Source: Sorangium cellulosum
Lineage (GTDB): Bacteria > Myxococcota_A > Polyangia > Polyangiales > Polyangiaceae
DNA length: 64,000 bases
NCBI RefSeq assembly: GCF_004135735.1
Contig: NZ_CP012670.1
Coordinates: 2,666,001 to 2,730,000, forward strand
Direction of reading: 5' to 3'
Positions 1-9,158 of the stretch are shown here, in pieces. The notes under the pieces are model-generated. The model was not told the origin of the DNA. It did no database searches and saw only the letters and a program-made list of their open reading frames with translations. Both the position numbers and the translations under genes were made by a program. The first letter of the stretch is position 1; every line of letters begins with the position of its first letter.

Positions 1-1736
1 CTCTCGATCGCGTTGAACGCGGTCGGGGTCCGGACCTCCAGCGACGAGATGCCCTCCACCACACGGCCCGTGTGGACCGCGAGCTGCGCCTGCGGCGAGG
101 TCCACGCGCCCGGCGTCTCGAACCCGAGGATCGGGTCGTTGACGAGGTACTCCTCCATGACCGTCTTGCGGAACGGGAGGAAGACGTCGATGAGGGCCGG
201 CGAGATCTTGAAGCGCTCCCGGCTGTTCGGGTCGTTCGCGTCGATCGGCTCCGTCTTCTCGGAGGTGTGGGTGAAGACCAGCGTGGTGGGGAACGGAGCG
301 GGCAGGCCGACATCGAAGGCGTCGTCGATGCCGCCTTCACGGTCCTGGGGCTCGTGGCACCCCGAGCAAGCGAGGGTCTGCGCGCGCCCAACGACCTGGT
401 CCACGGACAGGTTGCCGGCGGTGCCGGACAGATCGCTGCCCATGGCGGTCAGCTCGTTCTCGATGTTGGTCCTCAGCGTCGACGCCCCGGTGCCGATCGC
501 GTTCAGGTAGTTGTTCTGGAGGGGGATCATGAGGCTCTCGCCCGCGTTGATCGCGTCGGGCAGCGCCGACGGGTAGGCGAAGCGGTTCATGTCGTCGGCC
601 GCGGCGAGCCTCTCCACGACGTCCGGGAAGATGGTGCTCTGGAAGCTCGTGACCCGCGGATCGCTGGACGCGGCGGGCGAGAAGAGCCTCGCGGCCGGGT
701 TGTCCTTGACGAAGGAGGGGACGACGTCCAGCGAGGGAGCGCCGATGGCGCCGTGCGTGAGCCTGAACTCCCGGAGCGACCAGGCGAGCGGGGGCGACTG
801 GCCGCTCAGGAACTCGTTGGTCCGGATCTGGCCCTGATCAGGGCCCGGGGCGTGGCCGTAATGGTCGATGTGGACGACCGGCTCGAACCCGGGCAGGCCG
901 TTGAAGTAGAAGTCGAGGAGCTCGCTCGCCCGCGTCGCCGGGCTCTTCGCGGGATCGGACTGGTTCAGCCAGAACTCGACGACCGGGCGGCACGCTGCGC
1001 GGCCGAGGCTCGGGCTCGGGTTGGGCAGCCGCGCCTCGAAGATGATGAAGTTCCGCTGCAAGCTGTTCGAATCGAGGCGGCCGCCCCGCCTCGCGAAGAC
1101 GATCCGGTGCTCCCCGCAATTGGAGCCGTCCGGCGGGGCGAGATCGAAGCGGTTCGACAGCGCGATGGCCATGTACGCGTTGTCGGCGTCCGGATCGGCG
1201 AACGGGTCGCTCGCGGACTCGCTCCCCACGGCGCGCGGGCAGAGGATCGGCCACCCGTTCGTCGAGCCGGTGGGCTGCTCGGCCGGGTTCGAGGAGCCGG
1301 GGGGGTGGATGTCGGCCGTGTTGGCCGCGACATCGTCGCAGTGCGGGACGTCGCTGAATTCCCCATCCGCGCCGGTCCGGTGCGTGTCCATGAACCGCTG
1401 GAACAGCGTGGTGGGCGAGAGGCCCGTGACGCCCGACTGGCTGATGAGCTGCTGGAGCACGTCCTCCAGCTTGAACTCGGACACGATGTCGACCTCGGTG
1501 ACGATGAGCGACTTTCGCTCGTCGATCGAGAACGGCAAGCCGAGCGCCTGGGCGGCCGAGGCGGTATCGCCGTCCACGAGGGCGACCCCGTCGGCGTCCC
1601 CCGGCCCGGGATCCGAGCAGGCGACGGGCAGGGCGGCGAGCGCGAGCAGCGCGGCGTGCCGCGCCCGCCGCCACGCCCCGGCGGGGCCAGACCATGAGCG
1701 CACCGGAATGCCAGAACTCGAATGCTGAGAGACCAT
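1..1736 (-). CDS. CxxCH-containing lipoprotein, 3' end outside window
   Basis: About 578 codons are visible and the frame runs open off the left edge. The start is an ATG at 1736 preceded by GGAGG about 6 bases upstream. The N-terminus has an Arg-rich stretch, a short hydrophobic segment and a lipobox ending LPVAC with Cys at residue 40, so the protein is probably an exported lipoprotein. Near residue 455 there is a CSGCH motif, the c-type haem signature CxxCH, in the context of a Cys-poor protein. This suggests a covalently bound haem or a metal site on the cell surface. No family could be named beyond this, and a redox role is inference from the single motif. It is transcribed away from the ECF operon, with about 300 bp between. 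Confidence 0.8.
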   Translation of the reverse strand, partial: MVSQHSSSGIPVRSWSGPAGAWRRARHAALLALAALPVACSDPGPGDADGVALVDGDTASAAQALGLPFSIDERKSLIVTEVDIVSEFKLEDVLQQLISQSGVTGLSPTTLFQRFMDTHRTGADGEFSDVPHCDDVAANTADIHPPGSSNPAEQPTGSTNGWPILCPRAVGSESASDPFADPDADNAYMAIALSNRFDLAPPDGSNCGEHRIVFARRGGRLDSNSLQRNFIIFEARLPNPSPSLGRAACRPVVEFWLNQSDPAKSPATRASELLDFYFNGLPGFEPVVHIDHYGHAPGPDQGQIRTNEFLSGQSPPLAWSLREFRLTHGAIGAPSLDVVPSFVKDNPAARLFSPAASSDPRVTSFQSTIFPDVVERLAAADDMNRFAYPSALPDAINAGESLMIPLQNNYLNAIGTGASTLRTNIENELTAMGSDLSGTAGNLSVDQVVGRAQTLACSGCHEPQDREGGIDDAFDVGLPAPFPTTLVFTHTSEKTEPIDANDPNSRERFKISPALIDVFLPFRKTVMEEYLVNDPILGFETPGAWTSPQAQLAVHTGRVVEGISSLEVRTPTAFNAIE

Positions 1737-2044
1737 GAAACCTCCAGGACTTGTGACCCCCGCGCTGAGCGGAGCCGCGCGGGACGGCGCGCGCCCGCGG
1801 GCGAAGGAGCGGCCGGATCGAGGCGCGCACGGACGAGCGCCCTACCGACGTCGATGTGCCGGAGCGAGCGCGCGCCGACCTGGGGGCGTGTTTCGCCGCC
1901 CTCGATGCTGCCGTGGCAGCGCGCCCTCATCGATTCATCGCGTCGACGATCCGGCGACGCCTTGCTCCGCGCCGCACGGTTGCTCCCTGGATGCCGACGA
2001 GGCCGCCGGCCCTTCATGCGATCGTGAGCGCCCGTGTCGTTTTT
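1737..2044. other. intergenic region upstream of the CxxCH lipoprotein gene
   Basis: No convincing gene. It holds the ribosome binding site (GGAGG on the minus strand, about 1741-1746) of the lipoprotein gene and presumably its promoter. A T7 run at 2040-2046 on the plus strand overlaps the TAA stop of the next minus-strand gene. No convincing stem precedes it, so I do not call a terminator. Confidence 0.5.
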
Positions 2045-2845
2045 TTATGGTGCGACGGAGGTGAGCCGGCGCACGCGCTCGGTGTAGGCGGTCGAGGGGA
2101 AGCGCTGGAGGAACGCCTCGGCGCGCGCGCGCGCCTCGTCGGCGCGCCCGAGGCGCATGAGCGCCTGGATCGCGATGAGCTCCCGCTCCTCCGCGAGCTG
2201 GCCGTTCGGGAACTCGCTCCGGTGCGCGTCCAGCGTCGAGAGGGACGCCTCCGGGGAGTCGGCGAGCGCCGCCCGGGCCTGCTCCAGGCGCCGGGCCTCC
2301 CGGAGCAGCTCATCGCCGCGCGGCGCCGCGGTGGTCCCCGGCGGCGCCGCGGGCGCGGCCGGTCGGGCGGCGCGCGCCGCCTCCCGGCGCGGGGCGGGCG
2401 CGGCCGCGCGCGGCGCCTCGGCCTCGGGCGCCGGCGCGGCGGGCGGAGGGGCGGCCGGCGCAGGCTCCGCGGGCGGAGGGGCAGCCGGCGCAGGCGCCGC
2501 GGGCGGCGTGCCGCCGCGCCCCCTGGCGAGCAGGCCCTCCAGCGGCAGGCGCGCGAGCATCGGGGGCGACGCCGCCGGGACGGCGGCGCTCCGGGCCCCG
2601 TCGAGGGCGCCGTGGAGCGCGAGCCCGCCGAGCCCGAGGCCGGTCACGAGGAGGAGCCCCTTGGCCCACACCGGCAGCGCGGCCCCGGCGCCCGCGGACG
2701 CCTGGAGCGGCGCCACCCGGGCCGCCGTGCGCGCGAGCTCGGCTGGGGTCATCGGCCGGGGGCGCGCGGCGGCGCGGAGGAGCTCACGGGCCCCCTCCGG
2801 GGCGCCCCCGCCGTCCTGGTTCCATCGCATCGGATCGCGGCTCAT
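2045..2845 (-). CDS. single-pass membrane protein coupled to the ECF sigma gene (possible anti-sigma factor)
   Basis: 266 residues. One hydrophobic segment lies near residues 62-82 (VWAKGLLLVTGLGLGGLAL). The short N-terminal part would be cytoplasmic. A long Ala/Pro-rich linker and a C-terminal helical region (about 195-266) resembling a tetratricopeptide or YbgF-type repeat follow, with phrases such as LSTLDAHRSEFPNGQLAEER. Its ATG overlaps the TGA of the sigma-factor gene as ATGA, so the two are translationally coupled. Such small one-membrane-span partners of ECF sigma factors are often anti-sigma factors, but no zinc-binding anti-sigma motif (HxxxCxxC) is visible, so the role is inferred from position and topology only. 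Confidence 0.75.
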   Translation of the reverse strand: MSRDPMRWNQDGGGAPEGARELLRAAARPRPMTPAELARTAARVAPLQASAGAGAALPVWAKGLLLVTGLGLGGLALHGALDGARSAAVPAASPPMLARLPLEGLLARGRGGTPPAAPAPAAPPPAEPAPAAPPPAAPAPEAEAPRAAAPAPRREAARAARPAAPAAPPGTTAAPRGDELLREARRLEQARAALADSPEASLSTLDAHRSEFPNGQLAEERELIAIQALMRLGRADEARARAEAFLQRFPSTAYTERVRRLTSVAP

Positions 2846-3447
2846 GTTCCCCCTCGACGCGTACGCTCAGCTTCGGTCCTCCGGAGCAGCGCGGCAAACT
2901 CTTTCCGCGCGGCGTGCAGCCGCGAGTAGACGGTGCCCACGGGGACGCCGACCAGGCTCGCGATCTCGCTGCACGGCATCTCCTCGATCTCGAACATCAC
3001 GAACACGGCCCGCCGGTCGAGATCCATCGCCTCGAGGATCTCCTCGAGCTGCACCCTCGCCTGATGGTGGGAGGTGAGCTCCTCGGGGCCCTTCGCGGAG
3101 TCCGGCACCTCGTCCACCACCTCGCCGAGCCGCTCGCGCCGCGTGTACGCGCGCCGGCGGTGCGCGGCGGCGACGCGCCGGCAGATGGCGAAGAGCCAGG
3201 TCGTGATCGGGCAGGCCCAGTCGAACGCGGGGAGCCGCCGCTGGACGACGATGAAGACGTCCTGGAACGCGTCCTCGAGGTCGGGGTGCCGGATGCCGAA
3301 CCGTTGCAAGGTCGCCCAGACGAAGCCGCCGTGCTCGGCGTGTAAAGCGGTGAGGTCGCTGGGCGGTCGCCTGACGTGGCCCAGCACCTCCGGTTGCAAG
3401 CATTGCTCCACGGAGGGGTGAATGCCGGTGTCCGGGGGATCCTTCAT
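2842..3447 (-). CDS. ECF-type RNA polymerase sigma factor
   Basis: 201 residues from ATG 3447. Region 2 is seen at about residues 40-105 (DLEDAFQDVFIVVQRR, then ITTWLFAICRRVAAAHRRR, for -10 recognition and core binding). Region 4 lies at about 140-190 (LDRRAVFVMFEIEEMPCSEIA, then VPVGTVYSRLHAARKEF, the -35 helix-turn-helix). Length and lack of regions 1 and 3 fit the extracytoplasmic-function group. Both ends show 4-bp ATGA overlaps: its start overlaps the stop of the exported protein upstream and its stop overlaps the start of the membrane protein downstream. The three genes are therefore almost certainly one operon, in the order exported protein, sigma factor, membrane protein. Confidence 0.93.
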   Translation of the reverse strand: MKDPPDTGIHPSVEQCLQPEVLGHVRRPPSDLTALHAEHGGFVWATLQRFGIRHPDLEDAFQDVFIVVQRRLPAFDWACPITTWLFAICRRVAAAHRRRAYTRRERLGEVVDEVPDSAKGPEELTSHHQARVQLEEILEAMDLDRRAVFVMFEIEEMPCSEIASLVGVPVGTVYSRLHAARKEFAALLRRTEAERTRRGGT

Positions 3448-4592
3448 CGAAAGGTGACGCCGAGGCCCCCGAAGACGGTGCCCGCGACGGCCGGCTGCTC
3501 GAAGGCCGCCGGGAGGTCGCCCTGGACGCGGAAGCTGTACCGCGTCGCGGGGACGAGCAGGTCGACCCCGGCCTCGATCCGGAGCGGTCCGACCACGCGG
3601 ACGGCGAGGCGCGGGCCCGCCGCGGCGCTGAGCCACGGCCGCGCGCCCGGGGTCGTGGGGACGACCCTGGGCTCGTCGAGGTCCTCGAAGATCACGGCAT
3701 GGATGCTCCCGGCGACGAGCCGGCCGCACACGCCGAGCGCCACCGCGCGGCTGCGGATCGCCTCGACGCACGCGCCGAGCCAGCCCGCCGTGATGCCGAA
3801 GGCGAACGTCGGGTCGTCCGCGCGCAGCTCCGGCAGCCACAGCGCGCCCGTGGACAGCGTCCAGCGCGGCAGGAACGACCACTCGGCCGACAGGGCAGCG
3901 CCGGGCGCGGGCGCGGGGAGGAGGCCGAGGGCGGCGAGCCCGCGCCAGGCGACCGAGAGCGAGGGGGGCGGAGGGGGCTCGGCCGGCGGCGGCCGGGGCG
4001 GGGGCTCCGCGGGCCACGGGAACGGCGGCTCCGCGGGCGGGGAGATGGCCGCCGGCGCAGGCGCAGGCCGGGGCGGGGGCGGGGGTTCCGGGTCGGCGGC
4101 CGGCGCCGGAGGGGGCTCGGAGAGGTCGGCCTCGGGATCGATCGCGAGGGCGATGAGCAGCGTCGCCGCGGTGGCGATCGGCTCGCACGTCATGGCGCTG
4201 TCGGTGAGCTTGCGGACGGCGGGCGGGGCGCCGTCGCAGCCCTCGGTCCGGATCTGGGCCGACCACGCGCCGGGCCGCCCCTGCACCACGGCCTCGATGG
4301 AGGGGCCCTCGCCCGTCGCGCCGAGCTCCCGCCGCAGCCGCCGCGAGACCTCGGCGCGGACCTGCGCGGCCGCGGGACACTGCGCCTCGGCGCCCTCCAG
4401 GCGCACCCACGACACGTCCGCGGCCCCGCCGTCGCACGCCGCGCGCGCCGCGGCGGGCGCGAGCGCGACGCTCGCGCAGAGGCCCGCGCCGAGCGCGCGC
4501 GCCGCCCGCGCGCTCACCAGCGCTCCCGCTCCCCCGCGGAGCGGGGGCGCGTTGTGGGCGATGGGGCGAGTTCGTGGGACGCGGCGCGCCAT
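3444..4592 (-). CDS. exported, Pro-rich, probable outer-membrane protein
   Basis: 382 residues from ATG 4592, chosen because it begins directly before a signal peptide: a basic N-terminus, then GAGLCASVALAPAAARA ending in AxA. An in-frame extension upstream lacks such features. After a mature N-terminal domain (about 45-150) with spaced Cys residues comes a Pro-rich linker (about 165-215). The C-terminal half alternates polar and hydrophobic residues and ends in a Phe-Arg, as in small outer-membrane beta barrels. The family is not recognised. It is the first gene of the ECF operon, which suggests that the sigma factor and its membrane partner sense or control something at the envelope connected with this protein. 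This is inference from gene order. Confidence 0.75.
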   Translation of the reverse strand: MARRVPRTRPIAHNAPPLRGGAGALVSARAARALGAGLCASVALAPAAARAACDGGAADVSWVRLEGAEAQCPAAAQVRAEVSRRLRRELGATGEGPSIEAVVQGRPGAWSAQIRTEGCDGAPPAVRKLTDSAMTCEPIATAATLLIALAIDPEADLSEPPPAPAADPEPPPPPRPAPAPAAISPPAEPPFPWPAEPPPRPPPAEPPPPPSLSVAWRGLAALGLLPAPAPGAALSAEWSFLPRWTLSTGALWLPELRADDPTFAFGITAGWLGACVEAIRSRAVALGVCGRLVAGSIHAVIFEDLDEPRVVPTTPGARPWLSAAAGPRLAVRVVGPLRIEAGVDLLVPATRYSFRVQGDLPAAFEQPAVAGTVFGGLGVTFR

Positions 4593-5146
4593 GAGGGAGG
4601 AATGGGTAGAGCCGTTTCCAAGGCGAGGATGGTGTATAGCCGTCCAGCGCGCAAAATCACATCCGATCAGCGGAGCGGCGACGCGGCGCCGGCGTGTGGG
4701 ATGCGCGCCGGGGGCGCGAGGTGACGCCGGACCGAGATCCTGCGCGCCGTCGGCACCCGGACCGAGCCCGACGGGCCGACTGGAAGACATCCTGAAGCTC
4801 GCTCCGCGGCGCCGCGCCCAACCGGGGTTTCGGCGAGCCGTCCACACATCCATCCCAGTCGGCGCGCGCCGCGCGCGCTCGCGTCGAAACGACCTCACCC
4901 GCTCCGCGCGAGACGGAGCCGCGCGCGGGGGGGGGCGATGTCCGCTCCGCGGCGCAAACATCGCTTGGAGCGGGGCCAGCGCCGGAAACAGACTGATCCG
5001 GACATAACGAATTGACGGACACGCCGCGCGCGCTCTCCACCGCGCTCATCCACCGCGCGTGGCGCCGAGTGACGGTGAAAGGGGCATGTCTCCTGCGCTC
5101 GAATGCGATCTGGACAGCGCATTGGCCGGCGGACAATACTCGATCC
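4593..5146. other. divergent intergenic region
   Basis: Separates the minus-strand ECF operon from the plus-strand kinase gene and should hold both promoters. I see no frame with domain-like sequence or a credible ribosome binding site. A G9 run occurs at 4929-4937. A possible -35-like TTGACG lies at about 5011-5016, without a clear -10 partner. Confidence 0.5.
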
Positions 5147-8100
5147 ATGCGCGCGGGGGACGTCGTCGGGGGGAGATTCGTGCTCGTGGAACTCGCTGGC
5201 TCGGGCGGGATGGGGGAGGTGTTCCGGGCGCAGGATCGGGTCACCGGCGACACGGTCGCCCTCAAGGTGGTGCTGGGGGGACACGGGCTGGAGACGCGGT
5301 TCGAGCGGGAAGCGCAGCTCCTGTCGGAGCTCTCGCACCCCGGTATCGTGCGGTACGTGGCGCACGGCAGGACGCCCTCGGGCAGGTCGTATCTCGCCAT
5401 GGAGTGGCTCGAAGGCGAGGACCTCTCGCGTCGCCTCCAGCGCGGCCGGCTCACCATCGAAGAGACGCTGGCGCTCGGCGCGAGCGCCGCCGAGGCGCTC
5501 GCCGTGGCCCACGCCCACGGCGTCGTTCACCGCGATCTCAAGCCGGGCAACCTGTTCCTCGTCGACGGGAAGATCGACCAGGTGAAGATCCTCGATTTCG
5601 GGATCGCGCGGCGGCTCGACGCGACCCCCATGACCCTGACCGGGGTCGCCCTCGGGACGCCCGCCTACATGGCGCCGGAGCAGGCGCGCATCGGGCACGG
5701 CGCCCTCACGCCGCGCGCCGACGTGTTCTCCCTCGGCTGCGTGCTCTTCGAGTGCCTCGCGGGCGCGCCCGCGTTCGCCGGCGAGAACCTCCCCGCCATC
5801 CTCGCGAAGATCCTCTTCGGGGAGGTCCCCGCGGTGCGCTCGCTCCGCCCCGACGTCCCGCCCGAGCTCGACGCGATCGTCCACCTGATGCTCGCGAAGG
5901 AGCCGGAGGAGCGCCTCGGCGACGGCGCGACCGTCACCGTCATCCTGAACGCGCTGCGCGCCCGCGGCGGCGCGCTCGCGCGGAGGGCCGAGCCGGCGCC
6001 GCTCGAGGCGCTGACCTCCGGCGAGCAGCGGCTGCTCTCCGTGCTGCTCGTGGGGAAAGCGCCCCTGTCCGAGGTCGAGACCGCGGCGCTCGAGCAGACC
6101 CTGCCGGCGGGCGTGGAGGCGCAGCTCAGGGACGTCGTGCTGGCCCACGGCGGGCACATGGAGGCGCTCGCCGACGGCTCCGCGGTGATCGCCATCGTCG
6201 CGGGCCGCGGCGCGACCGACCAGGCGGCGGACGCGGCGCGCTGCGCGCTGGCGCTCCGGGAGCTCGTCCCGGGCCGGCCCATGGCGCTCTCGACGGGCCG
6301 CGCGCACGTGATGGGGCCGCTGCCGATGGGGGAGGCGATCGACCGGGCCGCGCGGCTGCTCGGCGCGTGCGCGGCGGGGCGGACCGCCGGGCGGCCCCCC
6401 GGCGCGCGCCCGCCGCCGATCGCGATCGACGACGTGACGGCGCGGCTGCTCGGCGCGCGGTTCGACGTGTCGGGCGAGGGCGAGCGGCGCGCGCTCCACG
6501 GCGAGCGCCACCTCCCGGAGAGCGCGCAGACGCTGCTCGGGAAGGCGATCGCGTGCGTCGGGCGGGACCGCGAGCTGCTCACGCTGAGGACGATCTTCGC
6601 CGAGTGCGTCGAGATGCCGGTCGCCCGCGCCGTGCTCGTGACGGCGCCCGCGGGCATCGGCAAGTCCCGGATCGCGCGCGAGTTCACGCGCGCGCTCGGC
6701 GAGCACGACGGGCCGGTCGAGGTGTGGACGAGCTCCGGCGACTCGCTGCGGGTGGGCTCCGCGTTCGGGATGCTCGGCCAGGCGATCCGGAGCGCGTGCG
6801 GCATCCAGGACGGCGAGGCGAGCGCGACGCGGAGGCAGAAGCTGCTCGCGCGGATCGCGCGGCACGTCCCCGGCCCGGACCGGGAGCGCGTCGCCCTGTT
6901 CCTCGGCGAGATCGCCGGCGCCCAGTTCTCCGGCGAGGAGAGCGCGCTCCTGCGCGCGGCCCGCGAGGACGTCGAGACCATGGGCAAGCAGATGCTCCGC
7001 GCGTGGGAGGACTTCCTCGTCGCCGAGACGTCGGCGCACCCCGTGGTGCTCGTGCTCGAGGACCTGCACTGGGGCGATCTGCCGACCGTGCGCTTCGTGG
7101 ACGCGGCGCTGGGCGCGCTGCGGGAGCAGCCGTTCATGGTGCTCGGGCTGGCGCGCCCGGAGGTCCACGATCTGTTCCCGGGGCTCTGGACGGGCCGCGC
7201 GCTGCACGTGATCCACCTGACCGGGCTGCCGCGGAAGGCGTGCGAGCGGCTGGTCCGCCACGCGCTCGGCGAGGGCGTGGACGCGGCCACGGTGGCGCGC
7301 CTCGTGGCGCACGCCGACGGGCACGCGTTCTATCTCGAGGAGCTGATCCGCGCCGTGGCCGAGGGGAAGGGGGACGTCCTGCCGGAGACGGTGCTGGCGA
7401 TGGTCCAGGCGCGGCTCGCCGCGCTCGACGGGGAGGCGCGCAAGGTGCTGCGCGCGGCGAGCGTGTTCGGCGACGTCTTCTGGCGCGGCGGCGTCACGGC
7501 GCTGCTCGGCAGCGCGCCGCCGTGGGCCGGCGCGCCGGACGTGCTCTCGACGCTGGTCGACCGGGAGGTGATCGTCCGCCGCAAGGAGAGCCGGTTCCCC
7601 GGCGACGAGGAGTTCATGTTCCGGCACGCGCTCCTGCGCGAGGGGGCGTACGAGATGCTCACGGAGACCGATCGCGTGCTCGGGCACCGGCTCGCCGCGG
7701 CGTTCCTGGAGCAGCACGGCGAGGGCGACCCCACGATGCTGGCGGAGCACTACGAGCGAGGGAGAGACCTGGCGCGCGCCGGCAGCTTCTACCTGCGCGC
7801 CGCCGAGCAGGCGCTGCGGGGGAGCGATCACGACGCGGCGCTCGCGCGCGCCCGGCGGGGCCTCGAGTGCGGCGTGCCGGACGCGGTCCGCCTGAGCCTG
7901 CTCGGCGTGCTCTCGGAGGCCCACGCGTGGCGCAACGAGTGGGACTGCGCCTCGCTCTACCTCGAGGAGGCCTCGCGCCTGCTGACGCCGGGGAGCATCC
8001 CGTGGGTGCGGATGGTGCCGGCGAAGATCACGGTGGACATCCACCTCGGCAGGCCCGAGGAGCTCACCGCGACGGTGCGCGCCATGCAGGCGGTCGAGCT

Positions 8101-9052
8101 GGCGCCGGAGGCGGTCGGCTCGGCGGCGTTCGCGCTCGCGGCGGGGAGCTACTACGTCCACCAGATGGGCGAGCTCGCGCTCGGCGAGGCGCTGATCCAG
8201 CGGATCGGCCAGGTCGTGGAGCCGGTGGCGGAGCGAGAGCCGGTGGCGAGGGGGTGGATGCAGGTGGCGCGCGCGTTCTACGAGGCGTGGCAGGACGGCG
8301 ACCCGTGGGCGGGGCTATGCGCGGCCGAGGCGGCGCGCACGAGCTTCCAGCAGGCGGGCTTCTGGCGCGGCGCGGTCATCTCCCAGGTGGCGATCGGGAT
8401 GAACGCCCGGTCGCTCGGCGATCTCCGCCGGGCCGAGCGCGAGCTGCGCGGCACGGTGCCCGCGGGGGAGGAGCTCGGGCCGGTGTCGTGGCTCCGGACG
8501 TTCCTGCTCATCGAGGCGCAGATCGACCGCGGGGCGCTGGACGCGGCGCGCGCGGAGGCGGCGAGGATGCTGGAGTCCGGCCGGAGGCGGCGCAACCCGC
8601 TGCAGCAGGGCTGCGCGCGCTGGGCGCTCGCGAGCGCGCTCTCGCGCGAGGGGGACACCCTGGCCGCGGAGCGCGAGGCGCGGGCCGCGGTCGATCGGCT
8701 CGCGTTCCTGCCGGTGGAGCAGCTCGGGGCGAAGGCGCTGCTCGCGTCGATCCTGCTCGCCGCGGGCCGCGCGGGCGAGGCGCTCGCCACGGCGGAGGAG
8801 GTCGCGTCGGTCCGCGCGGGGTGGAGCGCGCCGGGCTACAAGAGCACCTTCGCGCGCCTCGTCCACGCCGAGGCGCTCGACGCGGCCGGCGACCGGAGGG
8901 CCGCGGCCGCGGTCCTCCGGGGCGAGCGCGACAGGCTGCTCGCGCGGGCCGAGCGGCTCGCCCCGGCGCTCCGCGAGCGCTTCCTCGGCGACGTCCCCGA
9001 GAACGCGCGGGTGCTCGAGCTCTCGCGGCGGTGGCTGCGCGCCGCGGGCTGA
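5147..9052 (+). CDS. Ser/Thr protein kinase fused to MalT-like AAA ATPase and TPR domain
   Basis: 1301 residues from ATG 5147; a longer in-frame start 45 codons upstream adds only low-complexity sequence before the kinase. Domain order is as follows. A Hanks kinase at about 10-270 has GSGGMGEVF (18-26), Lys40, HRDLKPGN, DFG and GTPAYMAPEQ, so all catalytic residues are present. A class III nucleotide-cyclase-like segment at about 290-460 (ALSTGRAHV, GEAIDRAARLL) lacks an obvious metal-binding Asp pair and is probably inactive. An AAA/STAND ATPase from about 480 has Walker A TAPAGIGKSR (near 503) and Walker B VLVLEDLHWGD (near 638). Helical TPR-like repeats run to the C-terminus. This architecture is common in myxobacteria and is thought to serve signalling. 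The gene is convergent with amt. Confidence 0.93.
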   Translation: MRAGDVVGGRFVLVELAGSGGMGEVFRAQDRVTGDTVALKVVLGGHGLETRFEREAQLLSELSHPGIVRYVAHGRTPSGRSYLAMEWLEGEDLSRRLQRGRLTIEETLALGASAAEALAVAHAHGVVHRDLKPGNLFLVDGKIDQVKILDFGIARRLDATPMTLTGVALGTPAYMAPEQARIGHGALTPRADVFSLGCVLFECLAGAPAFAGENLPAILAKILFGEVPAVRSLRPDVPPELDAIVHLMLAKEPEERLGDGATVTVILNALRARGGALARRAEPAPLEALTSGEQRLLSVLLVGKAPLSEVETAALEQTLPAGVEAQLRDVVLAHGGHMEALADGSAVIAIVAGRGATDQAADAARCALALRELVPGRPMALSTGRAHVMGPLPMGEAIDRAARLLGACAAGRTAGRPPGARPPPIAIDDVTARLLGARFDVSGEGERRALHGERHLPESAQTLLGKAIACVGRDRELLTLRTIFAECVEMPVARAVLVTAPAGIGKSRIAREFTRALGEHDGPVEVWTSSGDSLRVGSAFGMLGQAIRSACGIQDGEASATRRQKLLARIARHVPGPDRERVALFLGEIAGAQFSGEESALLRAAREDVETMGKQMLRAWEDFLVAETSAHPVVLVLEDLHWGDLPTVRFVDAALGALREQPFMVLGLARPEVHDLFPGLWTGRALHVIHLTGLPRKACERLVRHALGEGVDAATVARLVAHADGHAFYLEELIRAVAEGKGDVLPETVLAMVQARLAALDGEARKVLRAASVFGDVFWRGGVTALLGSAPPWAGAPDVLSTLVDREVIVRRKESRFPGDEEFMFRHALLREGAYEMLTETDRVLGHRLAAAFLEQHGEGDPTMLAEHYERGRDLARAGSFYLRAAEQALRGSDHDAALARARRGLECGVPDAVRLSLLGVLSEAHAWRNEWDCASLYLEEASRLLTPGSIPWVRMVPAKITVDIHLGRPEELTATVRAMQAVELAPEAVGSAAFALAAGSYYVHQMGELALGEALIQRIGQVVEPVAEREPVARGWMQVARAFYEAWQDGDPWAGLCAAEAARTSFQQAGFWRGAVISQVAIGMNARSLGDLRRAERELRGTVPAGEELGPVSWLRTFLLIEAQIDRGALDAARAEAARMLESGRRRRNPLQQGCARWALASALSREGDTLAAEREARAAVDRLAFLPVEQLGAKALLASILLAAGRAGEALATAEEVASVRAGWSAPGYKSTFARLVHAEALDAAGDRRAAAAVLRGERDRLLARAERLAPALRERFLGDVPENARVLELSRRWLRAAG

Positions 9053-9098
9053 GGCGAGGCCACCGCCGAGCCGGGCGGCGCGAGGCCCGTGAAAGCGC

Positions 9099-9130
9099 CG
9101 AAGGCCGCCAGCTCCCGCCGGCGGCCTTCG
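9099..9130. terminator. hairpin between convergent genes
   Basis: An 11-bp perfect stem (CGAAGGCCGCC paired with GGCGGCCTTCG) with a 10-base loop lies between the kinase stop and the ammonium transporter stop. It has no strong U-tract on either strand, but its position between converging genes suggests a bidirectional terminator. Confidence 0.6.
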
Positions 9131-9158
9131 CGTGCGCGCTTCCGCCGCGCTGGCTGGG

